This document shows, one piece after another, positions 26,852-38,022 of a stretch of 64,000 bases of DNA. The notes beneath the pieces were generated by a model. It was not told the DNA's origin. It made no database searches and worked only from the letters and a program-made list of their open reading frames with translations. The DNA is from Chloroflexota bacterium (GTDB lineage: Bacteria; Chloroflexota; UBA11872). The position numbers were made by a program, and so were the translations under genes. Position 1 is the stretch's first letter, and each line of letters starts with the position of its first letter. The stretch is taken from NCBI GenBank assembly GCA_022826485.1, contig JAJDUU010000006.1, positions 62,001 through 126,000 on the forward strand. The letters run 5' to 3'.

Positions 26852-27247
26852 TTAGCCGCCGACGCGCCAGTTGAACTCCTCCGTGCGATTGCCGTCGGAA
26901 AAGATCACGCGGAATCTCCACGGGTGGTCCAGCAGCACGCCGCCCAAGGCGTGCACCAATCGCTCGAAGTCCTGGCAGACGTCCGCCGGCGTGGCATCGC
27001 CCGCCTCGAAAGAGATAATCGTCATCCCGTCCGGCGCTACGCTGGGCAGGTCCACCTCGACGTCGAGCACGCCAATGCGGACGGCGAATCGTCGGATACG
27101 CCACGACCAAAAGTGCTGCTTGATGGCCACAATGAAGGGCATCGCCGCGGTGTCATACCGTTCCGGGTCCCAGGCAATGGGCGTGCCGTTATACGCGCCG
27201 GGACAATCGTCGACGTTCCAATGGGGTCCGAGATCGGGAGCTGCCAT
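26852..27247 (-). CDS. hypothetical protein, 131 aa
   Basis: ATG 27247 begins MAAPDLGPHWNVDDCPGAYNGTPIAWDPERYDT. The protein is a mixed alpha/beta soluble chain with strands FAVRIGVLDVEVDLPSV and RFRVIFSDGNRTEEFNWRV; no motif I recognise. It is divergent from the PHP gene, with 47 nt between starts. Confidence 0.6.
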   Translation of the reverse strand: MAAPDLGPHWNVDDCPGAYNGTPIAWDPERYDTAAMPFIVAIKQHFWSWRIRRFAVRIGVLDVEVDLPSVAPDGMTIISFEAGDATPADVCQDFERLVHALGGVLLDHPWRFRVIFSDGNRTEEFNWRVGG

Positions 27248-27294
27248 GACCGGGCACCGACGGAGGTGAGACGCGCGATTCGGATCGTACTGTA

Positions 27295-28101
27295 GTGGCG
27301 CCCCCGCGCCTGGATCCCCGTTCGCGGCCAATCTTTCCGCCTGATGCGCCACCGGCCCCGCCGCAGGGATGGGGACTGGCCGAGCTGCACGCCCACACCT
27401 CCGCTAGCGACGGCGTGCCGTCTCCGGGAGACCTTGTCCACCGGGCCGATGCGTTGGGCTTGGACGTGCTGGCCGTCACGGATCACGACACCATCGACGG
27501 TGCGCTCCGAGCTCGCGACATAGCGGCCGCGACCAACGCCCGGGTCGAGGTGATCGTCGGCATGGAGATCACGACGCGGCGGCAGGACCACGTGGTCGGG
27601 CTGTTTCTGGAACACCCCGTCCCCATCTTCCGTCCGCTGGTCGAGACCGTGGCGGCCATTCAGGCGCAGGGCGGGTTGGCAATCGTGGCGCACCCGTTTC
27701 TGGGAGTGCCCACGTCCATTTCCGCCAAGCGCCTCCTGCGCGCGCTCGAGCACGTCCGGTTTGACGGGATCGAGGCGGAGAACCAGTACCTGCGGGAGCG
27801 CACCCGCGCCCGCGTGCGCCGGTTTCAGGAAGCGCACGCCGATCGGGTGGGCGCGGCGGTGGGCGCCACCGATGCTCATTTCGGCGATCTGGGCCGGGCG
27901 CTCACCTTGTTTCCCGGCCACACGGCGGCCGACCTGCGCGCGGCGATCGGCGCCCGCGCCACCCTGCCCGCGCGCGGCGGCCTGCGGCACGCGCGCCCGC
28001 CGCTGGCCGACCACGCCCGCAATCAATTCCGGAGTCTGGTGAAGCTGCCGGTCATGCGCGTCCGCACGCTATGGCGCCAGCGCCGCACGACGACTCTCTA
28101 G
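27295..28101 (+). CDS. PHP-domain phosphoesterase
   Basis: A 268-residue protein with the PHP metal motifs: AELHAHTSASDG (motif I), AVTDHDTIDG (II), VIVGMEITT (III), IVAHPFLG, and GATDAHFGDLG (IV). Relatives hydrolyse phosphoesters such as 3',5'-nucleoside bisphosphates or histidinol phosphate. The GTG at 27295 precedes a Pro-rich head. It overlaps the following MFS gene by 31 nt. Confidence 0.87.
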   Translation: MAPPRLDPRSRPIFPPDAPPAPPQGWGLAELHAHTSASDGVPSPGDLVHRADALGLDVLAVTDHDTIDGALRARDIAAATNARVEVIVGMEITTRRQDHVVGLFLEHPVPIFRPLVETVAAIQAQGGLAIVAHPFLGVPTSISAKRLLRALEHVRFDGIEAENQYLRERTRARVRRFQEAHADRVGAAVGATDAHFGDLGRALTLFPGHTAADLRAAIGARATLPARGGLRHARPPLADHARNQFRSLVKLPVMRVRTLWRQRRTTTL

Positions 28102-29372
28102 CCCCAGCGCCGTCGCCGCCGCGGCTCGCGATGCAGGCCCGGCGCGCCTGGCAAGCCGTGTCCGCTGACGCTGCGGTCTATGCGCGGCAGATGCGCCGCT
28201 TCTCCCGCAACGCGCGTCTCTTGCTGCTCAGCACCCTGCTCGGGGCGTTCAGCGCGGGCGTCTTTCGCGTGGCCTACAACCTCTATGTGCTGGAGCTGGG
28301 CTTCACGGCCGGGGACGCCGGTCGCCTCGTCACGAGCGCCAGCCTGGCCGCCGGGCTGGCGGCGATCCCAGCCGGTCTGGTGGCGCTCCGGGTGGGGGCC
28401 AAGCCGGTGATCCTGGCTGGCGCCGTGCTCCTCGGGGTGGGGACGGCGCTGCAGGTGACGCCCTTCGGCTACGGCTACCTGGTGGCGGGCGCCGCCCTTG
28501 GTGGCCTGGGCGGCGCGCTGTGGAACGTCGTCATCGCCCCGCTGTACGCGGGCAGCGCCGACGACGCCGGCCGCAGCTATCTCTTCACCGTGGCGGCCAT
28601 CGTGTTCCTGGGCATGAGCTTTGCCGGGAACGCCGTGGGCGGATGGGCGCCGCGCGCGTTGGCGGATGCGACGGGCTGGCCGGTGTGGGTGGGATTCTTT
28701 GCGGTGCTCAGCGGGGCGGCGCTCTACGGCGGGCTAGGGTTCTTTCCGCTGCTGGCGCTGCGCGCGCCCGCGGCTCGGATCGATCGATCGGCGTTCGGCG
28801 CGCTGCGCGGCCAGCTCAACGCGATCGCGCGCCTCCTCATCGTGCACGTCGTCATCGCCGTCGGGGCCGGGCTTACGATTCCGTTTCTCAACGTCTACTT
28901 CACCCGGCAATTGGGCTTGAGCGAGGCCCAATTTGGACTGCTCGCCGGCGCCGGTCTCATGACGCGGCTTGCCGCGTCGGTGTTTGGCCCGATCGCGTCA
29001 CGGCGCCTGGGCAAGGTCACGGCCATCGTGGCGGCGCAATCGGCTTCCATTCCCTTGCTGTTGGCCATGGGTCTGCTGCCGTGGCCCCTGGGAAGCTCTC
29101 TCGCGTTTCTCGCCCGCGGAGCGCTCATGAACATGACTGCTCCGGTGCGCGGCGCCCTCTACATGGAGCGGGTCACCGAGGCCGCGCGTCCGGCCACCAA
29201 CGCCTGCTTGCTGCTGGCGTGGAACCTCGCCTGGGCTGGCGCCGCCGCGATCGGGGGCATGCTGGCCGAGCAGCGCGCGCTTGCCGGCGCCGTGGTGGCC
29301 ACCGCGGTCTGCTACGCGCTGGCCAACGGGTTGATGTGGCTGCTCTGGCGCCGTCGATCCACCGCGGCGTGA
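28071..29372 (+). CDS. MFS transporter
   Basis: A 433-residue protein with about twelve membrane helices beginning at ARLLLLSTLLGAFSAGVFRVAYNLYVLELG. The G-rich helices and the RRLGKVTAIVAAQ loop fit an MFS exporter. Overlap with the PHP gene suggests co-expression. Substrate unknown. Confidence 0.82.
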   Translation: MAPAPHDDSLAPAPSPPRLAMQARRAWQAVSADAAVYARQMRRFSRNARLLLLSTLLGAFSAGVFRVAYNLYVLELGFTAGDAGRLVTSASLAAGLAAIPAGLVALRVGAKPVILAGAVLLGVGTALQVTPFGYGYLVAGAALGGLGGALWNVVIAPLYAGSADDAGRSYLFTVAAIVFLGMSFAGNAVGGWAPRALADATGWPVWVGFFAVLSGAALYGGLGFFPLLALRAPAARIDRSAFGALRGQLNAIARLLIVHVVIAVGAGLTIPFLNVYFTRQLGLSEAQFGLLAGAGLMTRLAASVFGPIASRRLGKVTAIVAAQSASIPLLLAMGLLPWPLGSSLAFLARGALMNMTAPVRGALYMERVTEAARPATNACLLLAWNLAWAGAAAIGGMLAEQRALAGAVVATAVCYALANGLMWLLWRRRSTAA

Positions 29373-29407
29373 GTAGGCGCGGGTCGCCTGCGCGCGCCCC
29401 ACCACCG

Positions 29408-29736
29408 CGGAGACCCTTGCGTAATTCCTCCGTCATTCCCGCGAAGGGAGACCTTTGCATAAAGGGGCGATATCCCACGCCCCGGACCCTCACCCTGCCC
29501 TCTCCCTGGGGGAGAGGGAACCGGATTGCCCCTCACCCTGCCCTCTCCCTGGGGGAGAGGGAACCGGATTGCCCCTCACCCAACCCTCTCCCTGGGGGAG
29601 AGGGAATCGGATCGCCCTCACCCCCGTATCGAGTACGGGGCGAGCTCTACGCCGAGCGTCAGGTGCGGGGCTAGGCTCAACCGGAATGGACTACCGCCTT
29701 CGCGGGAATGACGGTGGGATTACGCAAAGGTCTCCG
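29408..29736. repeat. ~330-bp repeat block bounded by 40-nt inverted repeats
   Basis: The arms 29408-29447 and 29697-29736 are inverted copies of each other with only a few mismatches (left arm begins CGGAGACCCTTGCGTAATTC; the complement of the right arm reads CGGAGACCTTTGCGTAATCC). Inside are three direct copies of a unit with CCCTCTCCCTGGGGGAGAGG (about 29495-29610, period about 45 nt) and the hairpin CCCCGTATCGAGTACGGGG at 29622-29640. No gene. It resembles a composite REP/MITE-like element. Confidence 0.75.
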
Positions 29737-29778
29737 AAGGCGGGAATCTAGCAGCCGCTCAACCTGCTAACCCACGCA

Positions 29779-29804
29779 TAGGGGCGACGCATGCGTCGCC
29801 CCTA
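29779..29804. repeat. 26-nt perfect palindrome (REP-like)
   Basis: The palindrome has half-site TAGGGGCGACGCA joined to its exact complement. Its central 20 nt, GGGCGACGCATGCGTCGCCC, also occur at 6444-6463. It sits 30 nt beyond the ftsH stop codon and could act as a transcript-end hairpin. Confidence 0.85.
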
Positions 29805-29835
29805 CCTCTTTATTCAAACGTCTCCCACCGGGCGG

Positions 29836-31806
29836 TTAGCCGGCGGCGCCCTCAGCCGGCCGCTGCTTGGGCGCGGGCGTGCGTTCCGCCGGTGGATCCG
29901 GGGGAGATGCGGGCGCTGCCGGCGCCGGCGTCGGACCTGGCGGTGCGGGTTGCGGGTCGCTCGTCGACGCGGGCGTGCGCCCCTGGTACTCGTCGACATA
30001 GCGCTCGAAGGCCTCGGCGTCGAGCGTCTCGACCTCGATCAGGGTCTCCGACAGCTTTTCGAGCAGGCCGCGATTTCGCGCCAGCATGTCCTGGGCGCGG
30101 TGGTGGGCGTCATCGATCAGCTGGGAGACCTCACGGTCGATGGTTTCGGCAATGGCCTCGCTGTAGTTGCGCTGCTCCGCGATGTCGCGGCCCAGGAACA
30201 CCAATTCTTCGCGGCGACCAAACGCCCGCGGACCCAGCTTGGTGCTCATGCCGTACTGCGTGACCATGCGTCGGGCGATCTCGGTCGCCATCTGAATGTC
30301 GTTGCTGGGCCCCGTGGTCATCTCGCCAAAGACCAGCACTTCGGCGGCGTGGCCGCCCATGGCCACCGCCAACTGGTCCTCGAACTCTGACTTCGTCAGG
30401 AGGTGTCGGTCCTGGGAGGGCAGGAATCGCGTATAGCCCCCCATCTGCCCGCGGGGCAGGATCGTGACCTTGTAGACCGGGTCGGCGCGCCGCAGCAGGT
30501 GAGCCACCAGCGCGTGCCCGATCTCATGGAAGGCCGTGACGCGCTTCTCGTGCTCGCTCATCACCCGGCTCTTGCGCTGGGGCCCGGCGATCACGCGGTC
30601 GATGGCCTCCTCGAGCTCGAACATGCCCACCGTCGTGCGGTTGCGGCGGGCGGCCAGAATCGCCGCCTCGTTGAGCAGGTTTTTCAGGTCGGCGCCCGAG
30701 AATCCGGGCGTCTGCCGCGCGATGGTGCCCAGGTCCACGTCCTCCTGGATGGGCTTCTCGCGCGCGTGGACGCGCAAGATGGCCTCGCGCCCGCGAATAT
30801 CCGGCAGATCGAGCACCACGCGACGGTCGAACCGTCCGGGCCGCAGGAGCGCCGGGTCCAGCACGTCGGGGCGGTTGGTCGCGGCCAGCACGATCACTGT
30901 TTGATCGGTGTCGAAGCCGTCCATCTCGACCAGGATTTGATTCAGTGTCTGCTCGCGCTCGTCGTGACTCCCGCCCAGGCCCGCGCCGCGCTGCCGGCCC
31001 ACGGCGTCGATTTCGTCCACGAACACCAGGCTCGGCGAGTTCTGCTTCGCCTTCTCGAACAGATCGCGGACGCGCGAGGCGCCCACGCCCACGAACATCT
31101 CCACGAACTCGGAGCCGCTGATGTTGAAGAACGGCACTCCGGCCTCCCCGGCAACCGCTTTCGACAGGTGGGTCTTGCCGGTGCCCGGCGGGCCGACCAG
31201 CAGCACGCCGCGCGGGATCTCCGCGCCGATCTTGGTGAACTTCTCGGGGTACTTGAGGAACTCGACCACCTCGGCCAGCTCCTGCTTGGCCTCGTCCACG
31301 CCCTGTACGTCCTTGAACGTCACGCGCGGGCGGTTGCCGGTCACCATGCGCGGCCGGCTCTTGCCAAAGCTCAACGCCTGCGAGTTCGAGCCCTGGGCCT
31401 GCCGCATCATGAACACCAGCAGCCCGACAAAGATCAGCAGCGGAAGGATCGACGTCAGGATGCTGATGATGGTTGGAGCCGGACTGGGCGCCTCAAACTG
31501 AACGGCGACCTGCTGGCCGTTGACGTTGAGGCCCCGGTTGGCGAGCGCCTGGTCGATGTCAAAGCGATCGTTGACCACCGCGCTTATGGCGCCGCCGCCG
31601 ACTCTGGCCACGATGCGGTTGGCGCTCACCAGGATCTCGGGCTGAGAGCCACTGTCAGCCGCGGCTTCCACCCGGCTCATCAACTCGCTGATCGGCACGG
31701 TCTGCTGGTTCGGCTGTCCCGGATTGAACATGACGAACAGCACAACCAAAATCGCCACGGCCAGCACGAGATACATGAACCCGTTGCGCACGAGTCGGTT
31801 ATTCAT
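29836..31806 (-). CDS. ftsH: ATP-dependent zinc metalloprotease FtsH
   Basis: A 656-residue membrane AAA+ protease. Two membrane helices (residues about 11-28 and 111-133) flank a short extracytoplasmic domain. The AAA module has GPPGTGKT (205-212), LVFVDEID and the SRH region [21 protein letters not shown]. The zinc motif reads HEIGH (427-431) rather than the usual HEAGH; both fit HExxH. The Pro/Ala-rich C-terminal tail of about 45 residues is extended. It degrades membrane and regulatory proteins. Last gene of the minus-strand run glmS-ftsB-dut-tilS-ftsH. Confidence 0.96.
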   Translation of the reverse strand: MNNRLVRNGFMYLVLAVAILVVLFVMFNPGQPNQQTVPISELMSRVEAAADSGSQPEILVSANRIVARVGGGAISAVVNDRFDIDQALANRGLNVNGQQVAVQFEAPSPAPTIISILTSILPLLIFVGLLVFMMRQAQGSNSQALSFGKSRPRMVTGNRPRVTFKDVQGVDEAKQELAEVVEFLKYPEKFTKIGAEIPRGVLLVGPPGTGKTHLSKAVAGEAGVPFFNISGSEFVEMFVGVGASRVRDLFEKAKQNSPSLVFVDEIDAVGRQRGAGLGGSHDEREQTLNQILVEMDGFDTDQTVIVLAATNRPDVLDPALLRPGRFDRRVVLDLPDIRGREAILRVHAREKPIQEDVDLGTIARQTPGFSGADLKNLLNEAAILAARRNRTTVGMFELEEAIDRVIAGPQRKSRVMSEHEKRVTAFHEIGHALVAHLLRRADPVYKVTILPRGQMGGYTRFLPSQDRHLLTKSEFEDQLAVAMGGHAAEVLVFGEMTTGPSNDIQMATEIARRMVTQYGMSTKLGPRAFGRREELVFLGRDIAEQRNYSEAIAETIDREVSQLIDDAHHRAQDMLARNRGLLEKLSETLIEVETLDAEAFERYVDEYQGRTPASTSDPQPAPPGPTPAPAAPASPPDPPAERTPAPKQRPAEGAAG

Positions 31807-31966
31807 GAATCCAGAATCTTTCGTGCGGGAATGCGACGGGCCGCGGCGCGAACGCGGGTACTCGGCCCAGCCTACTGTATATCAAGGCAGCGGCTCGCAA
31901 TGTTACGCCCGACGCAGTCAATCACTGCCTAAGTCTGGCGCAATTCGCGACCGTCATCGGTAGGAT

Positions 31967-33409
31967 TCACGCCCGTGCGCCGGGTGTGGGAATCGCGTCC
32001 CAGCAGGCCTCCAGCGCCACGACTCGCACGGCGTTTGGGCCGGGCGCGAAGTCAACGTGACGCCATACGCCGGGCACGCACGCGGACGAGCCGTCGACAT
32101 CGAGCACCGGCATGCCCGCCACGATGTCCGCGGCCACCCCGCGGCTGCGGAGCAGCCGCGACAGATCGCGCGGCGGTTGGCCGCTCTCCCCGGGCACGCG
32201 CTCGTGCGGCGCCGGCGCGCGCAGCGTGAGGGTGCGGCCCCGCAGCCGGTCATGGTCGAGTGTGAATCCGTCCATCGCACGTCCGCCGGGCGGCCCGCCC
32301 TCGATCAGCTTGGCGCTGACTGATCCGCCGGGCACCCGCGCCTCGCCGGGCACGGCGAGCGGCGCCGGCGGCCGCCAGGCCGCGTCGCGGACGCGCTCGG
32401 GATACACCACCACCGCCCCCTCGCGGACAAAGGCGTGCGCGCCGTCGGTCAGCTCGACCCAGCGCCCGTGCGTGTCCTCGCGCAGCGCGCGGGCCACGGC
32501 GCCGAGCTGCGCCGCCCCAAGCTGTCGCCTGGCGCCCGTCGCACGGACGGCGGCGACGAACGTCGCGGGGAACAGTCCCTCCGGCACCGCCGCACGCTCC
32601 GGATGCAGCGGCATGCGCAGGCCGTCGGCGGGCTGCACGTAGAGCGGCAGACCGTCGAGCTCGCCGGCCAGAATTTCGGCGCTGCGCGCGATGGCGTTCA
32701 CCGCCCCCGGGTAGATGTCGTCGAGCAGGGGCAACGCTTCGTGCCGAATGCGATTGCGGCGGAATCGCGGCGTGGCGTTCAGGGGGTCGGCGTCGACCGG
32801 CAGCCCGCGCGCCTGCACGTAGGCGGCGACGTCGTCGCGCGAGACCGTGAGCAATGGGCGAAGAATCTCGCCATCGTCGGCCCGCATGCCCGAAATCCCG
32901 CGCGGCCCGGCCCCCCGGGCCAGGTTCATGATGACCGTCTCGGCCTGGTCATTGCGGGTGTGGCCGGTGGCGATGCGGGCGGCTCCCGCGCGCCGCGCCA
33001 CGTCCCTGAGAAAGGTCCAGCGGGCTCGCCGAGCGGCGTCTTCCGACGCTTCGCTCGCCGACCCGCCGATCGGATAGTCGTGAGGCGCGCCCACCGTGAC
33101 CGGCAATCCCGCGTCGCGCGCCAGACCGACCACGGCCTCCGCAACTTCCGCGGCGTCGGCGCGCAGCCCGTGATTCAGGTGCGCCACGTGCACGGCCGGC
33201 CCGCCGCGACGCCGAGCGGCCACGAGGCTGTCGAGGAGCACCGTCGAGTCCGGCCCGCCGGAAACTGCGGCGACGATCGTGTCGTCCGCGCGAAGACCGG
33301 CGCTCACCAATGCCCGAAACACGCCATCCTGCACGCGGCGAACGAGACGACGATCGGGCGGCGCGGGATTCGGGGACTCGCTATTCGCCCGTGCTGCCGA
33401 ATCCTCCAC
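31967..33409 (-). CDS. tilS: tRNA(Ile)-lysidine synthase
   Basis: TilS modifies C34 of tRNA-Ile(CAU) to lysidine. The 480-residue protein has the PP-loop AAVSGGPDSTVLLDSL, HLNHGLR, ATGHTRNDQAETVIMNLARG and FRRNRIRHEALPLL. The start is ambiguous: GTG 33409 overlaps dut by about 29 nt and has GGAG a few nt upstream; GTG 33334 is an alternative. The C-terminal domain keeps RGTLTLR-type strands and SRLLRSRGVAADI. It lies directly upstream of ftsH, a common arrangement. Confidence 0.9.
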   Translation of the reverse strand: MEDSAARANSESPNPAPPDRRLVRRVQDGVFRALVSAGLRADDTIVAAVSGGPDSTVLLDSLVAARRRGGPAVHVAHLNHGLRADAAEVAEAVVGLARDAGLPVTVGAPHDYPIGGSASEASEDAARRARWTFLRDVARRAGAARIATGHTRNDQAETVIMNLARGAGPRGISGMRADDGEILRPLLTVSRDDVAAYVQARGLPVDADPLNATPRFRRNRIRHEALPLLDDIYPGAVNAIARSAEILAGELDGLPLYVQPADGLRMPLHPERAAVPEGLFPATFVAAVRATGARRQLGAAQLGAVARALREDTHGRWVELTDGAHAFVREGAVVVYPERVRDAAWRPPAPLAVPGEARVPGGSVSAKLIEGGPPGGRAMDGFTLDHDRLRGRTLTLRAPAPHERVPGESGQPPRDLSRLLRSRGVAADIVAGMPVLDVDGSSACVPGVWRHVDFAPGPNAVRVVALEACWDAIPTPGARA

Positions 33410-33812
33410 GGCTCTCCGCACCCTCCGGTTGGCCTTCGACCCACTCCGCCGTCTCCACCCGAACCAGTATGGCCTGGGCGATGCGGGCGCCCCGTTCCAC
33501 CTCGATTGGGTGGTCGGTCGGATTCCAGAATTGGACGTGAATCTCGTCCTCGGGACCGCAATAGTCGCGGTCGATGATGCCGACGCCATGGGCCGCGACG
33601 AGACCGGTGCGCCGGGGCGTGCTGCTGCGGGCGGCGATCAGGATCATGTAGCCCGGCGGCGCGGCGATGATGACGTTGCCGGGCACGAGGCCGATCGCGC
33701 CGGGCTCAATGCGCGTGGTTTCGCGGGTGATCAGGTCGAAGCCGACGGAGCCCTCCGTGGCATAGCGTGGCAGGGGAAGCGTCGGATCGACCCGCGCAAT
33801 GGGCACGCGCAT
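33381..33812 (-). CDS. dut: deoxyuridine 5'-triphosphate nucleotidohydrolase
   Basis: dUTPase hydrolyses dUTP to dUMP and keeps uracil out of DNA. All five motifs of the trimeric family are visible in 143 residues: EGSVGFDL (1), ARSSTPRRTG (2), GVGIIDRDYCGPEDEIHV (3), RGARIAQAIL (4) and RGGFGSTGE (5) at the extreme C terminus. Motif 3 has Cys in place of the usual Arg or similar residue after Asp-Tyr. ATG start at 33812. Confidence 0.93.
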   Translation of the reverse strand: MRVPIARVDPTLPLPRYATEGSVGFDLITRETTRIEPGAIGLVPGNVIIAAPPGYMILIAARSSTPRRTGLVAAHGVGIIDRDYCGPEDEIHVQFWNPTDHPIEVERGARIAQAILVRVETAEWVEGQPEGAESRGGFGSTGE

Positions 33813-33842
33813 ATTCGGTGAGTCTAGCGGGTGCGGCGTCGC

Positions 33843-34244
33843 TCAATCGCCGCCGAACAGCAGCGAAATCCAGCCTCCGAGATACCCGATTTCGATGGGC
33901 TCGGGCTCCGGCGGCGGCACCGTGGGAATCGGCAGTGGCGCCGGCCGAGGGCGGTCCTGGACCTGGTCCAGCAGCACCACGGCCTGGTCGCCGGGGTTCA
34001 CCAGCCCGAGCTCGCGTTTGGCCATCTCCCGCAGGGCCGGCAGCGAGCGGGCGTAGTGCAGCTGCTCTTCGAGCCGTTGGTTGTCGAGCTCAGCGGCGCT
34101 GATCCGCCGATGCAGCTCCTCCACGCGTTGCTGGGCCACCTGCTGCGTGGACGATCCGCTGGCCTCCTGAATGATCACCACCAGGACGGCGATCAGCGCC
34201 AGCATCGCCAGCGACCGGAGCAGAAACTGCGTCCGCGAGGCCAC
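33843..34244 (-). CDS. septum formation initiator family protein (FtsB/DivIC-like)
   Basis: A 133-residue bitopic protein. One membrane helix (LAMLALIAVLVVIIQEA) is followed by a coiled coil (QQRVEELHRRISAAELDNQRLEEQL) and the family signature REMAKRELGLVNPGDQAVVLL. The Pro-rich C-terminal tail is longer than usual. FtsB/DivIC acts in the divisome with FtsL and FtsQ/DivIB. GTG start at 34244. Located between glmS and dut, near tilS and ftsH as in Firmicutes. Confidence 0.85.
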   Translation of the reverse strand: MASRTQFLLRSLAMLALIAVLVVIIQEASGSSTQQVAQQRVEELHRRISAAELDNQRLEEQLHYARSLPALREMAKRELGLVNPGDQAVVLLDQVQDRPRPAPLPIPTVPPPEPEPIEIGYLGGWISLLFGGD

Positions 34245-34297
34245 TTAGCCGCACCGCTCCGGCGGTCGGGTCCACAGGTCTCGCGTGCGCACCGGGG

Positions 34298-36139
<1,842 letters not shown>

Positions 36140-36256
36140 CCGCTTACTCCAGGGAATACGCGCCTGGCGGCGCGGTTATGTCAACTATACCGCCCAACGA
36201 CCCGCTTAAACAACGTCTGCGGACTCCGAAGCCGTGACTATTCCGCGAGGTGGGAC

Positions 36257-36457
36257 CTACGGCCAGGCCACGCGCCCCGTGCCGTAGCAGAGGGGACAGC
36301 GGTGGGGACGCCCGCTGGGGAGCGGGCCGCTATGGCCGGCCGCGAGACCTCTGCCGTCGCAGGCCGGGCAGCGCCGCGAGAGCACCCGGCGCCACACGGC
36401 CCACCACAGTCGCATGAACCAGCCGCCGCCCGTGTAGCCCGGCGCGGAGTCGTTCAC
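36257..36457 (-). CDS. small protein with paired CxxCxGxG zinc motifs
   Basis: A 66-residue protein containing CPACDGRG and CPLCYGTGRV, the DnaJ-type cysteine-rich pair, expected to bind one zinc ion. The GTG at 36457 overlaps the TGA of the D-aminoacylase gene (GTGA), arguing for translation by coupling. Function unknown; relatives occur as tiny stand-alone zinc ribbons. Confidence 0.65.
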   Translation of the reverse strand: MNDSAPGYTGGGWFMRLWWAVWRRVLSRRCPACDGRGLAAGHSGPLPSGRPHRCPLCYGTGRVAWP

Positions 36458-38022
36458 TCGGCGGGTCGGCCCCGGCGCAGGGCCCGGCCCGGCGTCGCGC
36501 CCGTATGCCGGCCCTCGTCGATCACCGACGTGCCGTTCACGATCACGTGGTCGATGCCGGTCGGCAATTGCCGCGGCGCCTCGAACGTGGCGTTGTCGAT
36601 GACGGTGTCCGCATCGAACACCACCACGTCGGCCGCCATGCCGGGCGCAAGCACGCCACGATCCACCAGCCCAAAGCGCGCCGCCGGCATGCCCGTCATG
36701 CGCCGCACCATCGCTTCCAACGGAACCACCCCGAGCTCACGCACCCAGCGGCCCAGAAAGCGTGGATAGGTGCCGTAGGTGCGCGGGTGCGGCGCGTCGC
36801 CCAGCAGGATGGCGTCGCTGCCCACCATGTGGCTCGGATGGCGCATGATCTGGGCGAAGTCGTCGTCCGTCTGGTCGTTGAAGAACACCGACGCGGCGCG
36901 CCCGCGCTCTTCCCGCACCAGGTCGACCAGGAACGCATGCGGCTCCAGGTCCCGCTCGTCGGCCACCTCGCCAAGCATGCGGCCCTCCAGGTGGCGGTTG
37001 GGACCGGCCGGCATGCTCGATAGCAGCGCGCGGTCGACTTCCAGCGCGTTGTCGCCGGCGCGATTGGCCATCGCCGTCGCGATCCGCGCCCGCAGGTCCG
37101 CGTCCTCCAGGCGGCGCAGCATCTCCTGCGGTCCGCCTTCGAGCGCCCAGTCGGGGAAGGAGAAGTGCAGCAGCGAGCTGCCCGCGGGATAGGCGTAGGT
37201 GTCGAAGGACAGCGACACGCCCGCGCGGATGCCCCGGTCCGCCTCGTCCAGGTTCTCCCACCAGAGCTTGCCACTGCTGATGTAGTGCGAGATGTGGACC
37301 GGACATCCGGCCCGCCGACCGATGGCCATGGTCTCCCGGATGGCGTCGCGCATGCCAAGGATGTAGCGCATGTGCGGCACGTACGGCGCGCCGAACTCGG
37401 CCGCCACCTCGCTCAGCGCCACGAGCTCATCGGTGTCGGCAAAAGCGCATGGCTTGTAGTCGAGGCCGGTCGAGAGCGCGACGGCGCCGTCCTGGAAGGC
37501 TTCGTGCGTGATCTGCTGCATCGCCCGCAGCTCTTCGGGCGTCGCTTGTCGGTCGTCCCACCCCACCAGCGCCGCCCGCACGCAGCCGTGCGGCACGTGG
37601 TGCGCCGCGTTGCAGGCGGCTGCGCCTTCGAACGTGTCGAGCCAGCCGGCGACGGTTGACCAGTCGCCGCCGATGGGCGGGTCGCCGTTGAGCGCGGCGA
37701 AGTAGTCGCGGAAGGCCGGCTGCAACTCGTCGGCCAGCGGCGCGTAGCCGATCCCGTCGAGTCCCAGCAGATCCGTCGTCACGCCCTGGCGCACCTTGGG
37801 TTCGTGCGCCGGCTCGGCCAAAAGCATCAGGTCCGAGTGCGTGTGCACGTCGATGAATCCGGGACAGACCACGCGTCCGCCGGCCTCGATTTCGCGCGCG
37901 CCCTGGTCCGGGACCAGACCCACGGCGGCAATCCGGGTGCCGTCGATGGCGACGCTGCCGCGGAAGCCGGGCGCCCCCGTGCCGTCCACGATGTTCGCGT
38001 TGCGGATCACCACGTCATGCAC
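36454..38022 (-). CDS. N-acyl-D-amino-acid deacylase family amidohydrolase
   Basis: A 522-residue amidohydrolase. The N-terminal beta-sandwich DVVIRNANIVDGTGAPGFRGSVAIDGTRIAAVG leads to the metal site FIDVHTHSDLMLL; later VHISHYISSGKLWWENL and VGSDAILLGDAPHPRTYGTYPRFLGRWVRE match the D-aminoacylase branch. It removes acyl groups from D-amino acids or a related substrate. GTG start at 38022, overlapping the upstream gene by 8 nt, so an operon is likely. Confidence 0.87.
   Translation of the reverse strand: MHDVVIRNANIVDGTGAPGFRGSVAIDGTRIAAVGLVPDQGAREIEAGGRVVCPGFIDVHTHSDLMLLAEPAHEPKVRQGVTTDLLGLDGIGYAPLADELQPAFRDYFAALNGDPPIGGDWSTVAGWLDTFEGAAACNAAHHVPHGCVRAALVGWDDRQATPEELRAMQQITHEAFQDGAVALSTGLDYKPCAFADTDELVALSEVAAEFGAPYVPHMRYILGMRDAIRETMAIGRRAGCPVHISHYISSGKLWWENLDEADRGIRAGVSLSFDTYAYPAGSSLLHFSFPDWALEGGPQEMLRRLEDADLRARIATAMANRAGDNALEVDRALLSSMPAGPNRHLEGRMLGEVADERDLEPHAFLVDLVREERGRAASVFFNDQTDDDFAQIMRHPSHMVGSDAILLGDAPHPRTYGTYPRFLGRWVRELGVVPLEAMVRRMTGMPAARFGLVDRGVLAPGMAADVVVFDADTVIDNATFEAPRQLPTGIDHVIVNGTSVIDEGRHTGATPGRALRRGRPAE

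Noticed and set aside
29495-29610. Possible CRISPR-like array of three regular repeats
   Set aside because: The units abut with no unique spacers, are internally palindromic, and no cas genes are present.
36140-36256. glmS ribozyme upstream of glmS
   Set aside because: The spacer is about 115 nt and I see neither the ribozyme core nor its pseudoknot pairings.
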